DNA from: Chloroflexota bacterium | GTDB lineage: Bacteria; Chloroflexota; Anaerolineae; Promineifilales; Promineifilaceae | Assembly (NCBI GenBank): GCA_003519205.1 | Contig: DOXE01000144.1 | Span: 1-5,095, forward strand | Reading direction: 5' to 3' | Length of the DNA: 5,095 nt | Part shown: in pieces, positions 1 to 5,095 of the stretch | Layout: each line of letters begins with the position of its first letter | Numbering within the stretch: the stretch's first letter is position 1 | Translations under genes and position numbers: made by a program | The notes under the pieces: model-generated | What the model saw: only the letters and a program-made list of their open reading frames with translations | The model's database searches: none | Told to the model about the DNA's origin: nothing

Positions 1-1309
1 TGGCTCTTATTTCGCCTGTTCGCGGATCCAAGGCAACAACCGCTGCGTTATTAACTTTGTGGTCTACTCCCTGGTCAGATTCTCGTAGTGGCATCAGATA
101 TTCCAGGGCTGGACATTTGGCTAGCTCATCGGCCGGGAGCGTATCCCCGATCTCTCCAGATAATCTGGCCACGTGGACACGAGCCACACATTCAGCCTGG
201 CGCTGCAATGTCAGGTCTAAAGTGGTATAAACTCGAAGCCCCCCCCTTAAGACCATCTCTGGCCCATAAGTTTGCTCTAATTGTTTACGCACATACTGGG
301 CAAAATGAGGAGCGATGATATCGAATCGCTCCTCAATACCCGGAGAAACTTGGATAGGTTCGGTTTTAGCCGCCAACCAGGCTTCCCGGCTGATTAAGTC
401 CTCCCTGAGCATGGATGTCAGAACCAATTCTTGGCGGGCCTTGGCCTCATCAAAATTGTCAATGGGGTTTAGTGCCGGGGATTGGGGAATTGACGCCAAC
501 ATGGCGGCTTCAGCTAAAGTGAGTTCGGCGGCCGTTTTGTCAAAGTACACCCGGGCAGCCGCCTCTACGCCATACGCTAAATTGCCGTAAAAGTTGGTGT
601 TCAAATACCATTCAAGGATCTGTTCTTTTGTGTATACCTGGGACAGCCGCTGCGCCAGTAGTAATTCCTCCACTTTACGACGATAGTCGTCAATACTAAT
701 TCTCTCACCCACAATCCGGCGCTCTTCTTCAATCAGGGTATTCTTGACCAATTGTTGGGTGATTGAAGATCCACCCTGGATTTGTCCACCTAACCAGACA
801 TATTCGTAGAAAGCACGCCCAATGCCCTGTAAATCAAAACCCTGGTTGGTCCAAAAGGTTCTATCCTCGATGGCGATAGTCGCATCGATGAGCGATCGGG
901 GCATTTCCTCCAATGTCAACCACTGCCTGTCTCCGCCGAGCGGATCGATAACTTCATTGATTAGGACCAACTCTCGATAACCGTCGCCATCCGGGTCATC
1001 GCCCCAAGCATAGATCTTGGTCGTTTCAAATGTCGATTCCGTGTCTTGGCCAAGTCGCTCAACTTCGCCATAATCGGGCAATTGACGAGTGAATTCATCG
1101 TAAGCTGCAGCAACACCAACCAGGCCAACTAAAGTAAACAAGGTACTTGTCACCAGCAGGACCAAAAAAACGATCACGACCACTTTGAAAAAGGTCTTTA
1201 GACCTTGATGTTTTCGTTTTTCCTGCAAGTGCTGGCGGCGTATGATCCGCGTTGTTCTTGGCATAACATTATGATTGTGCCCAGATTCATCGGCAGCGGC
1301 AAGAATCAT
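1..1309 (-). CDS. Class A (bifunctional) penicillin-binding protein, N-terminal part with complete GT51 glycosyltransferase; 3' end outside window
   Basis: The protein polymerises lipid II into glycan strands (GT51 domain) and, in full-length homologues, cross-links them through a C-terminal transpeptidase. It acts on the outer face of the membrane. The frame is open to the left edge, with 436 codons visible. Numbered from the ATG at 1309, residues 16-38 are basic, about 40-69 form one hydrophobic signal anchor, and about 130-290 are GT51. Motifs seen: EDRTFW at 148-153 with the first catalytic Glu148; GGSSITQQLVKN at 179-190; RKVEE at 211-215 with the second conserved Glu215; ILEWYLN at 231-237; and FYGNLAYGVEAAA after it. 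GGLRVYTTLD then leads to VVALDPRTGE, the usual entry to the transpeptidase domain; its SxxK serine is not in view. The usual His of EDxxFxxHxG is Asn155. A second ATG at 1264 is in frame and would start at the basic stretch (MPRTTRII). Neither start has a clear Shine-Dalgarno sequence, so 1309 is simply the longest option. Family assignment is very secure; the start is not. Confidence 0.95.
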   Translation of the reverse strand, partial: MILAAADESGHNHNVMPRTTRIIRRQHLQEKRKHQGLKTFFKVVVIVFLVLLVTSTLFTLVGLVGVAAAYDEFTRQLPDYGEVERLGQDTESTFETTKIYAWGDDPDGDGYRELVLINEVIDPLGGDRQWLTLEEMPRSLIDATIAIEDRTFWTNQGFDLQGIGRAFYEYVWLGGQIQGGSSITQQLVKNTLIEEERRIVGERISIDDYRRKVEELLLAQRLSQVYTKEQILEWYLNTNFYGNLAYGVEAAARVYFDKTAAELTLAEAAMLASIPQSPALNPIDNFDEAKARQELVLTSMLREDLISREAWLAAKTEPIQVSPGIEERFDIIAPHFAQYVRKQLEQTYGPEMVLRGGLRVYTTLDLTLQRQAECVARVHVARLSGEIGDTLPADELAKCPALEYLMPLRESDQGVDHKVNNAAVVALDPRTGEIRA

Positions 1310-1334
1310 TATTTACAGCTAATCCAATCAACAT

Positions 1335-1368
1335 AAAAGCGCCAGCTCTATGATGGGCTGACGCTTTT
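1335..1368 (-). terminator. Rho-independent terminator hairpin downstream of the large surface-protein gene
   Basis: AAAAGCG (1335-1341) pairs perfectly with CGCTTTT (1362-1368). After one C-A mismatch (1342/1361), CAGCTC (1343-1348) pairs with GGGCTG (1355-1360) with one G-T wobble, leaving the six-base loop TATGAT. On the minus strand the stem ends in CGCTTTT, the usual U-run. The A-run on the other side makes it potentially bidirectional, but no plus-strand gene ends here. It follows the stop at 1461 by about 90 bases and ends 25 bases before the first possible start of the penicillin-binding protein gene. A weaker hairpin lies just after the stop (1425-1431 with 1445-1451, one mismatch, 13-base loop). 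I could not find a convincing promoter for the downstream gene in the rest of the 1310-1460 gap. Confidence 0.8.
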
Positions 1369-1460
1369 CTGCGGTTTTAAAATGAGCTCTGTGCTCTTAA
1401 TTGACCTGCTAGGCAATCAATATAAAGGACCTGTCATCACATTTGGGCCTTGTTCATATC

Positions 1461-4400
1461 TCAATTAATGATGATTGGCAGATGCAGAACATATTGGGCA
1501 TTCTTCGCCGCCAGTAGCTGATATCCTGTTTCATCCTTACAGCCCGATACCTTTGCAATTGGGCTGGCGCTTAAGAAATACTTTCCAACCTGGACACCCT
1601 CAATATGCAATAAATCTGTACCAGACAATCCCATGAAGTTACCCTGGTCATCATACAACTCAAGTAGAACCTCTGTGGTAGTTGAAGTAACTGTGAAAGT
1701 GATCTCTTGCCCGGTCTGTAGGTCGAATGAAACAAAGTCTTTATCGGCCGCATAGATGATAGGATCACTGTCAAACCAGTGAAGTTGGGGTACACCGGCT
1801 TCGATACTATTTGCCTGTTGCCAGGTATCATCTATCTCGAAGGAATCCGGGCAAGCATGAAATATCTCCCCCATTGGGCCATCTGGCTCATCCGGAGCAA
1901 CAAAACTCGGTTCTAAGTTGGCTATACTGAACAATGCCGGCTGACCGAATCCCGCCGTAGGACCTTGGTTTTTGACCAGTATTGGTAAAAACAAAAAGTG
2001 ACCCTTCTCTTCGTCGACCCTTATGTCGTACTCGGTAAGAAAACCTTCGAGGTTTACACGGTTCGTCGTACGGACGAAAAGCTCGCCTGTTGCCGTAGCC
2101 TTCCACATGAGCTGGGAGGAGTAATCACCGGAACCGGCATAGTCGTCGTTGGCAGCCAGCAAAGTTTGACCATCAAGGTCGAACAAGGCCAAAAACGTAT
2201 CAGCCCTCTGCCCCCATGAAGAAGTTGTTATCGTATAGGTACGGCCGGCAATAACCGATATTTTCGTCCAATCGACGGCATCATCACAAAAATCATGTTT
2301 TTGGACCCTACCTACAGTTAAATCTTTTGCCTGGTTATTAGCATCGTCCTCCTCGAATGCATCGGCTGGACAACGCGCCATATCTGCCCTAACATCTCCA
2401 AAATTTACTTGATAACCCTTATTTAACTCAACATCAACAGTTACCGTATTAGGTGTGGTTGAGAAGTAATAATCCGGGTCGGTTTCGACAACCGTATGAT
2501 CGCCGGTAATCGTAGTGGAGAATGTAAACCGGCCATAGAGATCGGTGCTTATCGATTCTGTCGCACTCAGGGTGATAGTCACATTTTCAAGCCCTGTCTC
2601 ACTAACATCCCAGGTACCATCGCTATTGGAATCTTCAAAGACCGTACCATAGATAGCTGCAAATCCCGCATCGTCAGGCGCGTCGCCGAAGTCTACTCGA
2701 TAAATTTCTCCCAGCATTACAGCCAAGTGTACTTCATCGGGCGTTGTCGAGAGGTAACCAGGTGGTTGGGTTTCTACAACCGCATGCGTACCGGACACAG
2801 ATGTGGTGAAGAAGTACAAACCTCCGGCATCTGTTGTAGCAGTAATAATTTGATCCAATTTCACAACAACACCCGAAATTCCCGGCTCACCACTATCTTT
2901 TTCTCCGTTTCCATTGATATCTTCAAAAGCATAACCGTAGATAGTGGCTTTGGTTGGGTCACCGATCGATACCGTGATTTGATCCTGGTTATTTTCTGGT
3001 TTTTGATCGGCCGTACTGGCGCTTATTTGAATGGTATTGGTTATCACGCCCAAAGCATCAGGTTGTACAGTCGCATTGAAGACAATTTCACCAGAAGTCC
3101 CGGAGTTAACCAATGATTTTGTCCAAGTCAGGATTTGGCCTGATTGGTTGAAGTTGTCCATGGGTGGATTTACGCTCACCAATCCCGAAAAGGAGACATG
3201 ATCGTCAAGGGTGTCGGTGATGACAACATCATTTGCATCAGAAGGGCCATCGTTTGTATAGACAATGGTATAAGTCAAGATACCACCGGCTGCCACAGGA
3301 TCAGGAACCCCTGTTTTTGAGATGGATAAATCGGCCGCCATCACATCGCCAAATTCGCTAGTGTACACCGTGCTAGATACGGGGTTGGAGATATGCAAAG
3401 TATCGTTGTCAATTTTCACGAATTCTGATCCCGGAACCGCGTTGGTCGAAATATATCCAGGCGGGTCAGTTTCAGTGACCGTTATCGGCTGGCCATCTGT
3501 GCTTAAATAAAATGTATAGACGCCAGAGAGGCCGGTGGTCATCGACAAACCATTGGCCTGAACTATATCCCCTGCCACACCATTTTCGCCGTCATTCACG
3601 CCATTTAAATTGTTATCTTCAAAAACCATGCCGGTAATCTTAATGCCCTGGAAATCCCCGAAGTCAACCGGTGAAGAGTTGCTTGAACCAGTGATAACAT
3701 CGACCGCTACGATATCCGGTGTCGTAGAAACATATCCCGGTGGGTTCGTTTCGCTAATGGTTGTAGAGCCATTGTTATCGAAGCGCAGGGTATACTGTCC
3801 CAAATTATTACTCATCATGGGGGTTGTAGTTGCTTCAGTAGAGGCAACGGCCACTTCGCTCAAACCAGCCTCACTTAAGTTCTGCAGCCCATTCTGGTCG
3901 GCATCTTCAAAAACAGTCCCGTAGACCACGCCAAAAGCTGAATTGTCTTTGGCATAGCCAAAGTTGACATTTTTGGTTAACCCAAGAGTGGTCCGGAAAA
4001 ATACCAATCCAGGCGTTGTTCGGAAATATCCGGCCGGAAGGCTAGCAGTTGCCGATACTGGTTTTCCAGCATTTACCTGGAAAGAATAGTATCCGTTGCT
4101 ATTGGTGGTTACAGTGGGAGAGATCGCCTCAGGTAATTCGACTTTTATGCCAGGGATGCCCGGTTCGAGAACATCTTTCGTACCGTTGCCATCCAGATCC
4201 TCGAAGGCAATTCCTTCGACATATGCCACTAATTTGGTGACTATGGTTGTATCTTCGGCCGTCAGGGGTTGGTACACATGACCAATATCATTTTGGTATT
4301 GAATTTCTGCCGAATTCGTCAGGATCTTTCCGTCACCAACTTCTGTGTCGACTGATACGGGAATAGTAATTGTCAGGGCCCCACCGTTGGGTTCAAGGGA

Positions 4401-5095
4401 ACCCAATGTCGATGAATACCACTTGATAACGCCATTTGAGACTTCGTCTGGTGCAGGGAAAGGGTTGCCAACTAGGGAGACGCCGGCCGGCAAGACATCG
4501 GTTAGAACCAGACCCATTGCTGGTACACTACCATCATTTATCAGATTTATGGTATAGGTAAACGACTCCCCAGCTCCGATAATTGACAAGCCATCACTTT
4601 TTCCGATGGTTATTGCAGGGGCTTCAAGCGTGCTCGTCACCGTGCTAGTCATGGCCTTTACAAATGGCAGGGTACCCTGATTGATGCCAAAATAGGCGTT
4701 ATTGACGATGGATATACCGTCGGGTAGGTCTTGACCATTCCCATCGATCTGAGCGGTTATGGTCAAAGTTCCGGAACTTCCCGCCGGAACCTTGTCCAGG
4801 AACCAGGCGACACGCCCATCCGATAAAGTCGGCGTCGGGATTTTTGAATTAGCCACGACCGAAGCAAGTGCCGGATCGATTTCATCCCAAATCCAGACTG
4901 CTTCCGTATCCACAGTGCCATAATTAGTGTATGTGATCGTATAAGTCAGGAAATCATCCTGCAGAACGATTCCGCTACTGGCAGATTTTGAAAGGGATAT
5001 TGTATTGGTTCCGGTGATATGAATGACGCTTTGGGTATCGCAATATTCCTTATCGTATTTATTCGAATTATCTGATTGATATCTAATCGCAGTGT
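1461..5095 (-). CDS. Giant modular secreted/surface protein with DUF11, SdrD B-like and PPC domains; 5' end outside window
   Basis: The gene ends with TGA at 1461-1463, and its frame runs without a stop to the right edge (last full codon 5091-5093), giving 1210 visible residues. The GTG at 4913 is not a start: it falls inside a DUF11 motif (LTYTITYTNYGTVD) whose first half is encoded upstream of it. Domain order in visible residues: DUF11 at about 30-158, DUF11 159-287, SdrD B-like repeats 291-383, 389-482 and 483-584, DUF11 586-710, SdrD B-like repeats 716-806 and 812-901, PPC domain 908-1031, LPILVKN segment 1032-1042, linker to 1080, PPC-like domain 1081-1199, and a terminal LPIIIN. DUF11 and SdrD B-like domains are beta-sandwich spacers of bacterial surface proteins; SdrD B domains bind calcium in staphylococci. 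PPC domains are non-catalytic beta-sandwiches common at the C-termini of secreted enzymes and adhesins. No catalytic domain, LPXTG sortase signal or C-terminal membrane helix is visible. A role in adhesion, stalk or envelope structure is inference; an enzymatic or ligand-binding head could lie in the missing N-terminus. Confidence 0.93.
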   Translation of the reverse strand, partial: TAIRYQSDNSNKYDKEYCDTQSVIHITGTNTISLSKSASSGIVLQDDFLTYTITYTNYGTVDTEAVWIWDEIDPALASVVANSKIPTPTLSDGRVAWFLDKVPAGSSGTLTITAQIDGNGQDLPDGISIVNNAYFGINQGTLPFVKAMTSTVTSTLEAPAITIGKSDGLSIIGAGESFTYTINLINDGSVPAMGLVLTDVLPAGVSLVGNPFPAPDEVSNGVIKWYSSTLGSLEPNGGALTITIPVSVDTEVGDGKILTNSAEIQYQNDIGHVYQPLTAEDTTIVTKLVAYVEGIAFEDLDGNGTKDVLEPGIPGIKVELPEAISPTVTTNSNGYYSFQVNAGKPVSATASLPAGYFRTTPGLVFFRTTLGLTKNVNFGYAKDNSAFGVVYGTVFEDADQNGLQNLSEAGLSEVAVASTEATTTPMMSNNLGQYTLRFDNNGSTTISETNPPGYVSTTPDIVAVDVITGSSNSSPVDFGDFQGIKITGMVFEDNNLNGVNDGENGVAGDIVQANGLSMTTGLSGVYTFYLSTDGQPITVTETDPPGYISTNAVPGSEFVKIDNDTLHISNPVSSTVYTSEFGDVMAADLSISKTGVPDPVAAGGILTYTIVYTNDGPSDANDVVITDTLDDHVSFSGLVSVNPPMDNFNQSGQILTWTKSLVNSGTSGEIVFNATVQPDALGVITNTIQISASTADQKPENNQDQITVSIGDPTKATIYGYAFEDINGNGEKDSGEPGISGVVVKLDQIITATTDAGGLYFFTTSVSGTHAVVETQPPGYLSTTPDEVHLAVMLGEIYRVDFGDAPDDAGFAAIYGTVFEDSNSDGTWDVSETGLENVTITLSATESISTDLYGRFTFSTTITGDHTVVETDPDYYFSTTPNTVTVDVELNKGYQVNFGDVRADMARCPADAFEEDDANNQAKDLTVGRVQKHDFCDDAVDWTKISVIAGRTYTITTSSWGQRADTFLALFDLDGQTLLAANDDYAGSGDYSSQLMWKATATGELFVRTTNRVNLEGFLTEYDIRVDEEKGHFLFLPILVKNQGPTAGFGQPALFSIANLEPSFVAPDEPDGPMGEIFHACPDSFEIDDTWQQANSIEAGVPQLHWFDSDPIIYAADKDFVSFDLQTGQEITFTVTSTTTEVLLELYDDQGNFMGLSGTDLLHIEGVQVGKYFLSASPIAKVSGCKDETGYQLLAAKNAQYVLHLPIIIN
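1464..1853 (-). other. PPC-like domain 2 with terminal LPIIIN tail
   Basis: Residues 1081-1210 begin CPDSFEIDDTWQQA. They contain AADKDFVSFDLQTGQEITFTV and VLLELYDDQGNFMG, matching the PPC pattern 'aD.Dwv.F.l..G..ytf.v...l.LyD.dG'. Cys1185 (VSGCKDETGY) may pair with Cys1081. The protein ends YVLHLPIIIN directly before the TGA. It shares its opening, central D-D-(F/W) strand and 'LPI' tail with the preceding PPC unit but is clearly diverged from it. No sortase LPXTG box, membrane helix or basic tail follows, so cell-wall anchoring by sortase is not supported. Confidence 0.78.
2001..2372 (-). other. PPC (bacterial pre-peptidase C-terminal) domain 1
   Basis: Residues 908-1031 begin CPADAFEEDD, the 'D.yEpdd' opening of PPC domains. 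They continue with FCDDAVDWTKISVIAGRTYT (matching 'D.Dw..f...aG..Y'), TFLALFDLDGQTLLAANDD ('dl.L.lyd.dG..l..sdd') and a final YDIRV strand. Cys908 and Cys936 could form a disulfide. This fold is a non-catalytic beta-sandwich. The copy is immediately followed by an LPILVKN segment of the kind that normally ends such proteins. Confidence 0.82.
2391..2948 (-). repeat. SdrD B-like repeats 4-5
   Basis: Units lie at 2676-2948 and 2391-2660. They open with ATIYGYAFED and AAIYGTVFED, and carry the loops DINGNGEKDSGEPG (residues 725-738) and DSNSDGTWDVSETG (821-834). They close with GYLSTTPDEV...VDFGDAP and YYFSTTPNTV...VNFGDV. The two closing segments, from the residue before the second Tyr to FGD, have the same 26-residue length. 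Protein similarity is clear, but codons differ at most positions, so the copies are not recent. The last unit runs directly into the first PPC domain. Confidence 0.87.
2964..3338 (-). repeat. Third DUF11 domain, lying between the two SdrD B-like blocks
   Basis: Residues 586-710 give a near-textbook DUF11: DLSISKTGVPDPVAAGG, LTYTIVYTNDGPSDANDVVI, TDTLDDHVSF, then ITNTIQISASTADQKPENN and the closing ITVSIGD. It is much closer to the family consensus than the two DUF11 copies near the right edge, which suggests it was acquired or copied separately. Its role is probably that of a rigid spacer. Confidence 0.9.
3342..4223 (-). repeat. SdrD B-like repeats 1-3 (calcium-binding-type surface repeats)
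   Basis: Three units follow one another at 3945-4223, 3648-3929 and 3342-3647. Each opens with G-x-x-FED and an acidic loop: DLDGNGTKDVLEPG (residues 299-312), DADQNGLQNLSEAG (397-410) and DNNLNGVNDGENG (493-505). Each then has a G-x-Y-x-F/L strand and closes with a GY-x-(S/R)T segment and FG(D/Y). The D-x-D/N-x-N-G loops resemble the calcium sites of staphylococcal SdrD B repeats. Unit 2 has Asn405 where the others keep Asp, and unit 3 is one residue shorter in the loop but longer in its closing segment, so their calcium affinity may differ. Calcium binding is inferred from the family. Confidence 0.87.
4233..5006 (-). repeat. Two tandem DUF11 domains (protein-level repeat)
   Basis: The first copy (residues about 30-158) carries FLTYTITYTNYGTVD, followed by a strand like the usual 'vvitDtlp' but degenerate (AVWIWDEIDPAL). 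The second (residues 159-287) has FTYTINLINDGSVPAMG, LVLTDVLPAGVSLV, and a closing ILTNSAEIQYQ. These match the DUF11 signature 'tYtitvtNtGp..a.nvvvtDtLP...tntA.v'. The copies are well diverged in sequence, so this is an old duplication rather than a recent DNA repeat. About 29 residues before residue 30 (NKYDKEYCDTQS region) belong to a preceding unit that I cannot assign. Confidence 0.85.

Noticed and set aside
88..590. Two overlapping plus-strand open frames (88-318 and 315-590)
   Set aside because: Both are antisense to the conserved GT51 and linker region, whose minus-strand reading contains all expected motifs.
1310..1424. Promoter for the penicillin-binding protein gene
   Set aside because: TTGATT hexamers are present on the minus strand, but none has a good -10 box at 16-18 bases; I cannot support a specific site.
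1397..1468. Inverted repeat TTAATTGA / TCAATTAA flanking the region after the large gene's stop
   Set aside because: Eight AT-rich bases separated by more than 50 are expected by chance and do not form a sensible hairpin or operator.
1464..1493. Possible sortase (LPXTG) sorting signal at the C-terminus
   Set aside because: The LPIIIN end lacks the T-G, and no hydrophobic helix or basic tail follows, so it does not fit a sortase substrate.
2496..3116. A 206-codon open frame on the plus strand
   Set aside because: It lies wholly antisense to SdrD B-like and DUF11 domains that have clear family signatures, and its translation shows no recognisable domain.
3975..4028. Apparent nine-residue tandem duplication, YFRTTPGLV then FFRTTLGLT, at residues 356-373
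   Set aside because: The corresponding segments of repeats 4 and 5 have the same length without it, so nothing was inserted. DNA identity between the two halves is only moderate, and chance or convergence explains it better.

Overview
The window holds two protein genes on the minus strand, both cut by the window edges, with a 151-base gap between them. The best guess for the host is a Chloroflexota bacterium (Anaerolineae-like). This rests on the architecture of the large secreted protein: DUF11 and SdrD B-like repeats closing in 'GY-STTP...FGD', pre-peptidase C-terminal (PPC) domains opening with a Cys-Pro pair, and short 'LPI(L/I)(V/I)' tails. It also rests on the style of the penicillin-binding protein. 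This is recollection of family style, not a search result.

Layout in the direction of transcription (right to left). Positions 5095-1461 carry the 3' part of a giant modular surface or secreted protein, with 1210 residues visible and no start in the window. Its order is DUF11, DUF11, three SdrD B-like repeats, DUF11, two SdrD B-like repeats, a PPC domain, an 'LPILVKN' segment, a linker, a second PPC-like domain, and a final 'LPIIIN' at the stop. Positions 1460-1310 are non-coding. They contain a strong hairpin at 1335-1368 that reads as a rho-independent terminator, and a weaker one just after the stop. Positions 1309-1 carry the 5' part of a class A (bifunctional) penicillin-binding protein: a basic N-terminus, one membrane anchor, a complete GT51 glycosyltransferase domain, and the linker leading into the transpeptidase domain. 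The transpeptidase active site lies beyond the left edge.

Both products act outside the cytoplasmic membrane, one building peptidoglycan and the other probably a long stalk-like adhesin or envelope component. The terminator between them argues for separate transcription units rather than an operon. Nothing here is a mobile element, RNA gene or CRISPR array. The most unusual point is the duplicated C-terminal unit of the large protein, where a PPC domain plus 'LPI' tail is followed by another of the same kind.
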